A program made the position numbers and the translations under genes. From Trametes villosa (lineage: Eukaryota; Basidiomycota; Agaricomycetes; Polyporales; Polyporaceae), in the NCBI GenBank assembly GCA_002964805.2, contig PUDQ02000001.1, positions 1,450,001 through 1,514,000 of the forward strand: a DNA stretch of 64,000 nucleotides. The letters run 5' to 3'. The notes under the pieces are model-generated. The model was not told where the DNA came from. It searched no databases and worked only from the letters and a program-made list of their open reading frames with translations. Shown here piece after piece: positions 44,750 to 55,732 of the stretch. How positions within the stretch are numbered: position 1 is the stretch's first letter; every line of letters starts with the position of its first letter.

Positions 44750-46465
44750 ATGTCTCAGTCTGCGGCCGCTGCCAGACCCCCAAACGCCCGGCTCAACTAC
44801 TATCAACAGAGCCCGGTGCGGGGACAGCTCGAAGTCCCGGACGGCGCAACCAAGACTAGCTGGCGATACATACAATGCACCGATACTCCCAACGAGCTGC
44901 GGGTACGAACTACCATTCACTCATCCAACGATGCAGTCTCAACCGAACCGTCTTTGCCCCACAGGTCCTCCTGCCGCCCCGTACCGCATCCATCTACCAC
45001 CACCTCCTCAAGGTCGAAGCCTCCGAGCTCGCAAAGGACAGGGCGGCCAACTGGGAGCGCATCCTCGAGATCCGCCACCTCAAGGACCGCATGATCCGCA
45101 AGTGCACGCGCCTCGGACGCGCCGCCGTGCCCAAGGACAAGCCCGCCCCGCGCGTCATGTTCCAGACCGTGCACGCGCCGCCCGACTTCCGCCTGAAGGA
45201 GATGGAGCGCTGGTTCCGGATGCAGAACCCGCCACCCGAGGGCGCGAAGGCGCACGCCGAGGGCCCCACCGCGCCGTACTGCCGCGAGTGCCAGGAGTGC
45301 GTCGCGCACCAGGCGCAGAGCAGCGCACAGGCGCAGGCGCACATGTATGGCCAGCCGCACGGCGCACCGGTACGTCGCGCCCCGTCGTCGTCGAGCAAGC
45401 CCGCCGCACCGCGTGGCGCGGCGCCGGAGCGCATGGCGCGGCGAGGCGGCGTCCCCCAAGCCCAGACCGCGACGTACACGCACGCAGCGGGGGTGCCACC
45501 CCGGCAGGACCCACGGGCAGTTCGCATTCCCCCCGTGTCGCGGACGCATGCTCGGCAAGGGTCCGTGTCTGGCGCTCCAGGCTACTACCCTGCCAACCCG
45601 CGCGAGGGCCGCAAGTCTGCCGAGTACCTGCGGGCCGAGCACGGTGCACGCCCGCATGTACGCTCGCCGGACCCTTTGCCCATTCCCTACCGTACGCAAG
45701 GCGCCGTCTCCCCTCCCGCGTCGGCGCCATCCGAACCGTCCGAGCTGGAGTCCCCCGTTCAGCAAGTGTTCGACCTCCCGATATCGTCCAGTCCCGTGCC
45801 TCTGACATCCCCGCCGACATCGAGTACGCCTCCGAAGATCTCGTCGCCCCCTAATGGCCTTCCGACGATCCATGAACGACCAGAAGACCAGATTTTGGAC
45901 CATCGGCCTATCGTGCGCCGGAGGAGCAGCCTGAAGAAGCGTGACAGCATGAGCCGACTAAGCATAGCGAGTCAGACGAAGTCGGTCGCGTGGGCGATGG
46001 ATCGTGACTGGACGGAGCAGATGTCCAAGTACGTGAAGACGACGAACGAGGCAGAAGTACTGAGTGCGTATTCATGTTACTTGTTTGCATATATGCGGAT
46101 GTTCATGGATTCAAATCTGCATGTTCAGGCGAGGAGCTCGAGAAGATGCGTCTCGAATACCACTGCGAAGTCGAGACGATACGGAGTTTGTGCCTGAAGG
46201 TGGAGGATACGCAAGAACGCATCCGGATGGAGACCGAGAATCTGCGCCGAGACCAGGCAGCGGTGCGCGCGCAAGAGAGCAAGATCCTGGCAAACACCGA
46301 GCGTATCGAGGAGAAGCAGCAAGAGTTCCTTGCGAAAGGTGCGTCTCTCTCTACTCCCGAACGACTCGGCCTAACTGCGATGGTTCAGTGCTCGCTGCGC
46401 TGGAAGAGTCACGACGTGTCGTACAGCTATGCGACAAGAAGCGGGACATCCACGAATCGACATAG
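44750..46465 (+). CDS. protein of unknown function with C-terminal coiled coil
   Basis: Family not recognised. The start at 44750 gives MSQSAAAARPPNARLNYYQQ. After one intron comes a basic helical region (ILEIRHLKDRMIRKCTRLGR), then FQTVHAPPDFRLKEMERWFR and a CRECQECVAHQ cysteine/histidine pair that could bind a metal. A long Pro/Ser-rich, probably disordered middle follows, then IVRRRSSLKKRDSMSRLSIA. The C-terminal exons have a heptad-rich coiled coil (EELEKMRLEYHCEVETIRSL, EDTQERIRMETENLRRDQAA, ILANTERIEEKQQEFLAK) and end LDKKRDIHEST-like (VQLCDKKRDIHEST) at 46465. RRxSS sites could be kinase targets. No membrane segment or signal. Possibly a scaffold or cytoskeletal adaptor, but that is inference only. 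Confidence 0.75.
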
Positions 46466-46864
46466 CACGTCCTTCGCCTCCTCAACAACTCCCTATGCCA
46501 TGCCCACAGTTATATGTACGACCGCATGTCCCCGCACATGTCCAAGAGACACGACATGGTATCTATCGGAGGGGCCGCAAATATCCCGCTTATTATGACC
46601 GGATACCCCGCCCCTCCCCCTTGGTTTTCCCTGTAACATTTGTAGCATAGCGACTGGATCTTTGCTTTCCTCGTACATAGTTGTTGTTATTTGTTTAGGC
46701 ACGTCTAGAGTTCACGCAGTCTGTATGTCACTACCAACCCAGGTCTTATGAAACGATGGATGTCGCACGCGCCAGTGGTTTCGCAGGGCGGTCCAACACT
46801 GAATAAAATACGATCTCGAACACATGCGCACGAACTACCAACGTTACGACTACGCGACCGACGC
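46466..46864. other. convergent intergenic region
   Basis: Lies between the 3' ends of the coiled-coil gene and the SKN1/KRE6-like gene. No gene was seen. Confidence 0.55.
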
Positions 46865-49249
46865 CTACACTACGTCGCAATTGTCGATCAACCTGTTCTT
46901 CGGGAAGGTCTGCTTGAAGTCGTCCACCCACGTCGTCAGGTTCGCGTTCGTATACGCTTCGCCATAGCTGCAGCCAGAGCACGTCAGCCAACCGCACCCA
47001 AGCAGGCGCCTGAGCGCGGACGTACTCTTTGATATACTGCCTGGTCGGGAAGTCGTCGGGGTCGCATCCGATGTTGATGTTGTTCGGGTCCTGATACACG
47101 CGGACGTAGTCGATGCGCATCGTCGACGGGAAGCGGAGGTTTTCGAAGTCGACTGCGCCGAAGGCTGGCGATATGCCCAGGTTCGCGATCAGGTACTGCA
47201 AGCAGGAGCGGCGGCGAGCGATCTCGATCAGCGCGCGGGTGAAGTGAGACGAGGCAGTCGAGCGTACCAGCGGCTCTTGGGGAACGGGGCGAGGGCCGAT
47301 CTCTACGCGATCGTCTTTGGCCATACCCGCTTGGTACATCGTCCAGGCAAGCTTGTCGTCTGAGATCCACGAAATGTACTGCGAGGCGTGTAAGTTGTGC
47401 TCGACCATGCCTATAGAAAGTCGCGCACCGCGCCTTCGAAGCCAGGCTGATACTGGAATCCATAGACGGCGTACTCCGCGCCCTCAAACTCATACGCTGC
47501 CTGGTCTATAGTAATGTTAGGTCCATGCACGACAAGGACGAATACGCGAACGGACTCACTTGTAGCCGTAACGACCGACGTGGCCTGCTGGAATACACCG
47601 CCCTTATAGGTGTTCATGTTACTGATATCCGTGTCGTAGATAATGAGCGTGTCCGAGTTGTTGAACCAGTCGTAGTGATAGTTGAATGGCTAGAGGGAAA
47701 GGCTTGCTCAGACTATGGGGCTGTGAGGACGATATGTAACGTACACCCCACTGGCCGGACTGAGAAACTGCACCGATGTCCCCTGGACGGCCAGGAATAC
47801 CGATCTGTGATAGTAGAAGTGAGCTTTACTCGAACGCCTCCAGAGTAACCAACAGCCCACCTGCGCCTCGAAGATATCAATCTCTGGTGCCGAACGACCG
47901 ACATAATCGCCGTTTTCGTGGACAGGACCAGGATGGGGCTCCCCCTTACACGTGCAGCGAGAAAGCCTCTGTCCAGGAAGGAAGGATAGTACACCGTCAT
48001 GGCCAGTATCTCCGTGGATCGTTGCGTTAACCGGTAGACCATCGATTGTCTGGTTTGCAACCGTCCCGACATCGCAGGAGTCGTAGGTGTATGGCCACTG
48101 CTCAAGTATCAGAATCATAATACCTCCGGTAACTCAGATCGTGCACATACCATACCCTCGAGGGACGCACCAAAGCCAGCGCGACCTAGATTGCCCATAG
48201 CCCAGACAGCAGGCCAGAGCCCGTGGATGTTGTTGAAGCCGGGCATCATGACGTTCACCTCTACGAGCCCGCCAGTGAAGCAGAACTTGTTCCAGGTCGA
48301 CATCATGCCGCCAGTATAGTCCAGGCCGTGGTTTGGCGTATCGGAGAGGGTGATTTCCACGGAGCCGTTCCGGGTCATGATAGCCTTAGGGTCGTACCAC
48401 TCCAGGTTGCCAGTCTGCCAGTAGTGCAAGTCGACAGCCTCCCAGTAGGGGTCGTCTCCGGGGTAGAACGTCCGGCCGTCGAGGTTGAACTCGTCGCTGA
48501 AGACGAGCTGCCACGTCTGGCCGGTCAGCCGGTCTTCCTTGACGAGGGCAGACTCAGGGGTGTCGAGGTCGATGAGGCCCCAGTTACCCACTATCTTCGG
48601 GACCTGGCCAGTTGCGTTGGTCCCGCCCACATTAAAACCGCCCATGTACGACGGCTCGTCCTTCATGAAGTACGTGGTAATGGGGTACGCAGCGCTGATG
48701 ATGCCCGGGTAGTTGGTCAGTCAAGCGTCGATCCAGAGACGGGAAGACATACAAGAGGGTCGTGATACCAAGGGCTAGGATGAGCAGACAGCCTATGTTC
48801 ATGAATCCGCGGCATGTCAGAATGCTTCCGCCTTTGTCGACCTTACGGTCTCTGACCGGGTCCGGGGTGTGTAGGTTGTCATCGGGCTCCGGGCCGTCGA
48901 CGAGCATTATACCAGACATAGCGGCTGGGTCCAGGGGTAGGACATACTATCGCCAGGGTCAGCTCGATCCCGTGGATTGTTATGCTAGCCTACCTTGTCC
49001 GATATCGAATTGGGGATCTCATCGCTACGCTGGAGAATAGACATACGCGCTCAGCATGCACAGAGCGCGCCGCGAGAATCAACGCACCAGTGAAATAGCA
49101 CTGTTTGGGCGGGTAGAAGGATTGCTGCTTGGCGCCCGCCTCGGTTGGGGAGTACCAGGAGTGTGAGGGCTCAGCAAGTTCGTTGTGGAATCTCCAGCGG
49201 GGACAGGTTGATACAGCCGGTTTCGTATGCTCGGCGGCGGCAGCGACAT
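46865..49249 (-). CDS. SKN1/KRE6-type beta-glucan synthesis-associated GH16 protein
   Basis: Type II membrane protein needed for beta-1,6-glucan assembly in fungal walls. The start at 49249 gives MSLPPPSIRNRLYQPVPAGD; two introns later comes YVLPLDPAAM and EPDDNLHTPDPVRDRK. The TM segment is FMNIGCLLILALGITTLF, then AAYPITTYFMKDE. The lumenal GH16-like domain has VFSDEFNLDGRTFYPGDDPY, WEAVDLHYWQTGNLEWYDP, MMSTWNKFCFTGG and WAMGNLGRAGFGASLEGM, then the catalytic-site pattern SAPEIDIFEAQV (ExDxxE). It ends YIANLGISPAFGAVDF-like, DYVRVYQDPNNINIGCDPDD and FPKNRLIDNCDVV, stop at 46865. At least ten exons. Alignment with the family from memory is nearly continuous, so it looks intact. Confidence 0.93.
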
Positions 49250-50264
49250 ACTTGGGTCCAGTAAAGACAGGGAGGGATCGGGGCCGAGCGAGCAGCAATG
49301 CTCTTAGGGTGGGGGTAGATGATTAGAGAGTGAAGTAGGCGGGGGCGATGTGATGACAGTCGGGCTGTATAGGCCATGTCGGCTATCGCCTACGGCGGGG
49401 GGCGGGTTCTTCAAAGTGATCCCCCGTGTTGCGAAAGCTTGCGGGAGGTGGTACTAACCGGGCTGAGTGTGAAGATCCCTTCCGCCTTCGGGGTGTCACG
49501 GGCGACAAACACTCTTGGCTGCGTCGAGCTACTGTGCATCCTTCAGCCATAGAAAGACCGTCATAAGTAGAGCCTCAAGTTCAGGAGTCGCCCGGAACGG
49601 TTGGCGAGCTGGTGCGTGCCGGCGCATAATGTCGCCGGCAGTCACGCCAACGAAGATGACGCTTCTGAACCGGCGCGCGAGGATCAGCGGGATTACATGG
49701 GCGCTCAACATGGCTCAGGAGGTGCAACCAGCGTACGCGAAGTGTTTTGGGGCTGCGCGGGGTTCCCGTGAGGAAGCTGTGCATAGCAGCCGTAGCTCTC
49801 CGTCAGCCTATTATTGCACCCGCGGTGGACTTCAAGTTGAGGACCTCACCAAAACAGCATACACGGGTACGTCCGTACGCGTTTGAGCCTAGTGGAGCGC
49901 AACACAGTCGTCGCTGAGGTGAGCACTGGTCAGCAGAGGCGCGTCAAGGACATCTCCATGGAGTGGACGGCATCATCCGCAGTCTTGTGAATGAGATCTT
50001 CAGCACTTGACACTGATTCTGCGATCCCACAAGGCGACCCGTGGGTTACTACACGCGATGCCCGTAGTCTTCCTGACGTTGAATCAATCGAAAGCACGAG
50101 GGGCTCCAAAACTACGGATACAGGGGCCTGGATATAGCGTTGTAAGTGACGTCTACGGGACTGCAGGGAACATGAGGTATGAGCATTAGGATAGGTTAGA
50201 CGGTACTCTAAGAGGCGCAAGGGTCGTACCAAGAAGGCTCCGGAGAATGTCCGTGGGCGATAAG
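49250..50264. other. intergenic, function not assigned
   Basis: About 1 kb upstream of the SKN1/KRE6-like gene. Frames at 49515-49886 (plus) and 49529-49711 (minus) are open but resemble no family I know. It should hold the promoter of the SKN1/KRE6-like gene. Confidence 0.45.
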
Positions 50265-52731
50265 TTATAGCATCGTGATGCGGCGACGTTTCGCCTGTAT
50301 CCACCAGTGGCGCACGACAAACCCGTACACGGTCATGATGAGGACGGAGAGAGCGACGACAGCGGCAAAAACATCGTATCGGTTGGAGGGTATGGGATCG
50401 GCTGGAACTTCACAGTTCATCGAGGCCCCCGCTACATCGCAGTTCAAGTTCAGCGCATAGCTGCCTCTCAGGACGGGCAGAACTCACCTAGTAAGGTCTG
50501 GACACAGAGGACCCCAAGGGAGATGACCGTAAGGCTGACGATAGCCTTGTCGCTGCCCGCCTTCGCTTGGTTGACCGATAGCCGGAGCTGGGCGAGATGC
50601 GTCGGATGGGATTGGTTCAGCATTCGCTCGTAATGGGCAAGCGACTGTTGCAGGGTGATGATGTGGTCTAAGAAAGCAGTCAGGACACTTACAAGGTTGG
50701 TACGTCAGCAAAAATGCGCACCTTGAACGTCTCCCATGTAGACGAAGACGTCAAGGTCATCCTCAGTGCCCGTGCCCAGACCCCACTCTCCTTGGGTCAG
50801 CAGTCGTTTCTTGACCTGGGTCACGACCTCCGACTTCACGGCCAAGAAGCGAGCTAAGGAGGTGACCAGCCGCCGCGTGCGGGCCATGCGATGGATCGTG
50901 GTTGTGGGGTGGTATTCAGGCGAAGGACTATCGGCGGCCTTAAATCGGGGTATAGATGCGATAGTCTCGCAGATGGCGCGTCGAGCTCGGCGCATTAGGA
51001 GAGGAAGGCTGATGGGAGCTGAGAACCTCGGTCTTGGAGAGAGCGTTGGGATAACATCCTTAGAGATACCAACGAATGACTGCTTCTCGTCTGCTTCGAC
51101 CACCGCTGACTTCTCGGAGAGCAGAGCGGTGTCTGAGCCAGAAGATCGTGTCTGAGAGCTTGCGGCTTTGTCGTTGGCGAGCAGCCCCGGCTCATCGGCA
51201 AGGGAGAAGACCAGGTTCTCGATATCGAGAACCTCCCGTTCAATAACCTCTAGGAAGGGGAAGAAAGAGTCGACGATAGAGTCTAGAATACCATGGGCAA
51301 TCCAATCTACAACGCTGTCAGACACGCGAAGAACGGATGTGGCAGGAGCCCTACCTGATGAAGTATTGATGCTTTCTCCCATGAGCATTATTCTGGTGCG
51401 CACTCTATCTACGTGCTCCGCGATATCCGCAAAGTGGAACTACAAATAAGACGTCAGTTTACGTCGCGTAGCATGACGCAGCAAAGTCGACTGACAGAGC
51501 ATATACCCTCGCGGAAAACGATCAGATACACGCTGACTTCCCCAACCACACCCTCGTCGGTAAGGGGCATATCTTCGTCGTCGACACTGAGGATATTCCG
51601 CAGGCGCTCCCGCGTTTTCTGACTCTCGATGGCCCGGAACGAGATGAAGTAGTAGCCTAGCTTAGGGAATAGCTCCAGCTTCTCTCGCGGGTCTTTAGTC
51701 AAAATATCCTCGAGTGTCAATGGATGAAGATGCAGGAGCTGGTGGGGACGTTGCATATATTCAGTCTATGTAAATCCTAACATGTGGAAGGCTGGGCGCA
51801 CCTTGCCGATCGCGCACATATCCTCCCAGGTCGGCGAAGAGACATCCAGCCACCACGCCTTCGGCACCCGCGAGGTCAGGCTCCCAGGGAGTCGGCTCTT
51901 GGTCGTGGAGGCACCATGGAAGCTGGGCATCTCGGGCGGGAATGGCGCCCTCTGCTTGCCCTTTCCACCCCGTCGCGGAGGGCTCGGGGAGGTGAGGCCA
52001 GGCGATGGCCGGGCAGCGCTCGCCTCGTCTGAAAGCATATAGTCGTGATGGAGCGGCGAGAGAGGGCGGGAGGGAGTCGGGGTGATCTGCTCCGGTCGAG
52101 TACGCCGTGCCCTCGCGCGGTCCCTCAGCACTGCGCTCAAACGATTGGTGACATCGGGGAGGGACGTCGTACGAAAGACGGACTCGTGCGGGGGGTCGCG
52201 CTTCCGTCCGCGCTCCGGAAAGGCAGCCTGGGGCGTGTATAGGACAAAGCTGCGAGGTTCGTTGCGGAGGTCCTCGCGCGCGCGGATGCGGGCGGCAACC
52301 TCGCGCTCCGAGCGTGCGTTGTGCAGAGTCGCAAGGCTGCGCGGCCTACGCTTCCGCCTCCGCGCCGCCTGGGACTTGGTGAGGGTTATAACCGACGCCG
52401 AGCTTGAGCTTGAAGAGGACAGGGATGAGGTGGAGGTCCACGCCCGAGCCCAGCGCGAAATAGCATGCTCAACCCCAGCAGAGATCGCGCCTAGCCGGCC
52501 GCCAAAGACTGAGCCACTTGAACTCGAGGACGAAGAAGAGGACGAGGCCTGAGACGACGATGACGGCGAGGGCGACCTCGGTGGCGAGGGGCGTCGACCG
52601 CGGTAGATATCGTTGTCTTCGTCTTCGCCGTCGGACCCGTCTGTCAGATCCGCTGGGTTCTCCACATAGCCATAGACTTCCGCAGGCGGGGGATTCTGGA
52701 AGTAGGAACTGGGCTCTTCTTGCTGAGGCAT
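50265..52731 (-). CDS. CorA-family divalent cation transporter
   Basis: CorA-like Mg2+ (or other divalent) transporter, resembling fungal Alr1/Mnr2. The start at 52731 gives MPQQEEPSSYFQNPPPAEVY, then an acidic, Ser-rich disordered N-terminus of about 300 residues with basic clusters. The CorA core begins with AWWLDVSSPTWEDMCAIGKV and LHPLTLEDILTKDPREKLEL, then LGYYFISFRAIE. The long stalk helix has VVDWIAHGILDSIVDSFFPF and TRRLVTSLARFLAV. The last exons give ERMLNQSHPTHLAQLRLSVN and the first TM segment (SDKAIVSLTVISLGVLCVQT). After an intron comes GASMNCEVPADP, where the universal GMN pore motif reads SMN. The second TM segment is VFAAVVALSVLIMTVYGFVV and the protein ends in basic residues at 50265. 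Plasma or vacuolar membrane. Confidence 0.88.
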
Positions 52732-53075
52732 GGTAGCGGGTGGTCGGTCGTAGTACCAAGCAGGTCACTGGGGACTTGAGTCGCCAGCATCAAGGGCGTG
52801 CTGCCAGGAGGATATGGAGCGGTGAGGGAGCTACATGGAACATGCGCAGGTCGTGGTCGCATTCAGCCCCGCAAAAACGATCGTACTCGCATGCAGTCGC
52901 AGTAGGCGCCCGTAGCACTCATTCCGTGCCGTCCTGATTGGATACTCGCGCGGGGGTACTATAGGGGTTCACGAACGTGGACGAGGACAGTGACTAGCGT
53001 ACTTGGATAAAACACGCAGAGAACCCAATGCAGAATACATGAGCACGTATGATACACCCCGTATAACCTACCCTA
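52732..53075. other. short intergenic region
   Basis: Upstream of the CorA gene and downstream of RRP36. Nothing further was seen. Confidence 0.5.
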
Positions 53076-54557
53076 TCATGAAGGTCTCGTACGCTTCCGA
53101 GGGCCGTCTTCTCCGCTCTGTCGAGGACGCTTGCGAGATTCTCCCCCGCCGCCGCCCATTCGTGCTGGGGCACCACGGGCAAAAGGAATTTTCTTCTTCT
53201 CCTTCTGGCCAACCTTTTTCTGCTTCTTCTCAATAGCCTTGCGAACCGCACCTCGTCCGCCAGACGCAGCGAGGGCATCGTACTTGGCTCGTAGTACCAG
53301 CTCCTTCTTGTCCGCTGTGAACCATGGATTAGCTCGGTCCTTCCGCGTGCCCATGGCTGCTCACCATTTTTCATGTGCCATGCTCCCTTCCCTTCTTTCT
53401 GCTTGTCCCGTTCCTCCTTCTTCGCCCGTCCTAGTGCCTCGAATTGGACCTTCTCCTGCCGGTCCTTGTTCACTGTACTCTCGGCTCGCTTGACCGCGCG
53501 TTCTAGCCGTTCCACTTCCGCCTCTCGCTCCTCTCGCAGGTCTCGTGGTGAGTTGGCGAGCAACTTGCGTGCACGTTTCAGGTTCTCCTTCAGAGTCTTC
53601 ATCTCATCTTTGTGCATGTCCGACAGGAAGCCGTACTGTGAGTGGAACTTCTTCGGGTCGAACTCGCCAGTTACGTGCAGGAACCGAGGATCACGAGGTA
53701 CCTACGAGTAGATTTAGCGTTAAGACTCGGGGTTAAACAAGCCGCAGGGTGTGCATGCAAGGGAGGGAGTGACCTACCACTTTCTCTTCCGCCACAAATC
53801 TCCCTCGAGGCACTGGCCTCTTCGACGACATCTCCATTGGCCTGATTGGCTGTCAAGACGCTTCCAGACACGAGTGCGGAGAGCACTTACGCATGCTTGT
53901 TCTTACGCTTCGGAACGTCCTTCTTTTCCCGAGGCTCCTCCCGCTCCTTGCCCTTGTCCGGACGAGATGAGCGAGCGAAAGATGGCTCTTCTTCCGGTCT
54001 CGATTCGTCTTCAGACTCTTCATCTTCCGAGTCGTCATACTTCTGCGCCTTGGCAAGGGCCTTTTGCGCTTTCCGTAGAGCACCAAAGGGTAGCGCTTTC
54101 AGGTCTGCTTCCTGCCGTGGGTATGCATTAGGTCGATGAATACGAGGTGCGAAGACTATGCACGTACCAGTCGGTCGCCGTCTACTTCCTCTTCACTCTC
54201 GCTGCTCGAGACGTCTGACTCTTCTTCGGAGACCTCCTCCAGGTCCTCTTCGTCCACCCACTGCGCTACGCGGGGAACATCCGGCTCGGCATCCACATCG
54301 AACTCTTCCTGACCTCCTCCTGAGCCCGAGGACTCATCGGAGTCCTGTTCTTCAAATGACTCCTCGTCTTCTTGTCTTGCCTCAGACCCAGAATCTTCCG
54401 AGTCAAATGAGTTGTCCTCCCGATGCTTGTTAGCTGATTTGCCAGAGCTGGACGTTGGGCGAGACGATACAGGTGCCGACTTCGGCTTCGCAGGTGCGGC
54501 TGCGGCTACGGCATTAGGGGGAGGCTTCCGGGTTGCGGGGCGGGCTCTGCGAGGCAT
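53076..54557 (-). CDS. RRP36: rRNA biogenesis protein RRP36
   Basis: Nucleolar protein of the 90S pre-ribosome needed for early cleavages that make 18S rRNA. The start at 54557 gives MPRRARPATRKPPPNAVAAA. A highly acidic N-terminus follows (DSEDSGSEARQEDEESFEEQ and further D/E/S-rich runs). The family core is KALPFGALRKAQKALAKAQK, PMEMSSKRPVPRGR, RDPRFLHVTGEFDPKKFHSQ, YGFLSDMHKDEMKTLKENLK, AEVERLERAVKRAESTV and a basic C-terminus (KAIEKKQKKVGQKEKKKIPF ending RKRTRPS). MSSKRPV and RDPRF are the RRP36 signatures. Four short introns. The acidic N-terminus and basic C-terminus are usual for the family. Confidence 0.93.
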
Positions 54558-54899
54558 AGCAGTAACGGAGGAGAATAGTGGTAAGACGGCAGATGAGAGA
54601 GCGGTAGAGAAAATGCGCCCGGAGGCAAGGTGCAGGCTGAGGATACGGTACATACCGTGACCGAAAAAGGCGTTCAGCCACCGCGTCTCCGCGCGCGTCC
54701 TGCTCTCTGACCACGATGTCGACCACCACAGCACCTGCCCACTAGTGTCCGCTTGCGTTAGAGATCTGAGTTCTGAAGCCTTTAGAACCCATATCAGCTG
54801 TCCGAGACGCGACGTTATCTGTAAGCCCGGTCCCGTTGCTGCGGCATGCATCCGGATGGCGACATGGGACTTCCACGTTCGCTCATGATGCCCTCGAGC

Positions 54900-54905
54900 T
54901 ATATA
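54900..54905 (+). promoter_or_regulatory. TATA box of the FMN reductase gene
   Basis: TATATA lies 48-53 nt upstream of the ATG at 54953. The upstream in-frame ATG at 54836 lies before this element, which supports the downstream start. Confidence 0.55.
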
Positions 54906-54952
54906 CAGCCGGCTTAGGTCCACACCCTCACCGCGCCCACCTACTCGTCTTC

Positions 54953-55582
54953 ATGACCAAAGTCGCGCTCCTCCTCGGTAGCCTACGCAGGCCAGGCAAC
55001 GGCATCGGCATCGCGTCCTGGCTCGCACCCGTCATCCGGCAAGGGCTCAACGACACCAAGATCGCCGGCGCGTCCCATGTACCTGACGCAGACGTTGTCT
55101 TCGTCGACCCAACGAAGCCCCCACTCCCTCTTGGACCGCTCGTAGACGGCTCGCACGTTCCCTCCGATATCCGCGACCCTTCACAACACCCCAACCCTGC
55201 CGTACGCGACTTCGCAACCTTCGTCTCCTCCAGTAGCGGCTTCGTCATACTCGCACCGGAGTACAACGGTTCTTACCCAGGAGAGCTGAAGAACACGCTC
55301 GACCACCTCTACTGGGAGTGGCGGAACAAGCCAGTCGTCATCGTGACTTATGGCGGGGGCGGCGGGACGCGCTGTGCGGGGCTGCTGAGGTCGCTGCTCG
55401 GAGGGTCGTTGAAGATGCGCGTCGCGGAGAAGGGCGTCGCGATCAAGCTCCCCAGATCGCATTCGGGCGGTTCAGACAAGGTGCCGACGGATGGACGGCC
55501 GCCGGACTGGCTGGAGGAGTACCGGCCTCAGGTTCTGGAGGCAGTGGCAGAGCTGAAGCGACTGATTGCGGACAAGTCTTGA
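54953..55582 (+). CDS. NADPH-dependent FMN reductase (flavodoxin-like fold)
   Basis: Flavodoxin-like FMN reductase of the SsuE/Lot6/ArsH-related group, 209 residues in one exon, the only clearly intronless gene here. It starts MTKVALLLGSLRRPGNGIGI, with the GSxRxxxxG phosphate-binding loop. The middle has FVILAPEYNGSYPGELKNTL, the FMN-isoalloxazine loop typical of the family. VVIVTYGGGGGTRCAGLLRS closes the nucleotide site. The C-terminus is helical (YRPQVLEAVAELKRLIADKS). Role: NAD(P)H-dependent reduction of FMN or quinones, often in oxidative-stress defence, in the cytosol. ATG 54953 was preferred over 54836 because the upstream 39 residues lack the fold and precede a TATA box. It is divergent from RRP36, 395 bp between starts. 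Confidence 0.92.
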   Translation: MTKVALLLGSLRRPGNGIGIASWLAPVIRQGLNDTKIAGASHVPDADVVFVDPTKPPLPLGPLVDGSHVPSDIRDPSQHPNPAVRDFATFVSSSSGFVILAPEYNGSYPGELKNTLDHLYWEWRNKPVVIVTYGGGGGTRCAGLLRSLLGGSLKMRVAEKGVAIKLPRSHSGGSDKVPTDGRPPDWLEEYRPQVLEAVAELKRLIADKS

Positions 55583-55732
55583 GCTTGAGCGGTCCTCATC
55601 CTCAGCATGTTGCGACTGTAAGGGTTCCCCTATATCTGCAGTCTCGAAATCTCGTCTCAGCCGTGCACAGAACCCGTCCACAACTCTAGGTATCAATGTC
55701 GTGAATGGTCGTGAATGCTACTAGATAGAACA

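Noticed and set aside
44355..45854. 499-residue plus frame overlapping the coiled-coil gene
   Set aside because: It runs through the upstream region and then a shifted frame of the real exon; composition is Arg/Pro-rich and family-free.
49529..49711. 60-residue minus frame with a hydrophobic start
   Set aside because: Reads like a protein end, but I could not connect it to upstream exons or to any family.
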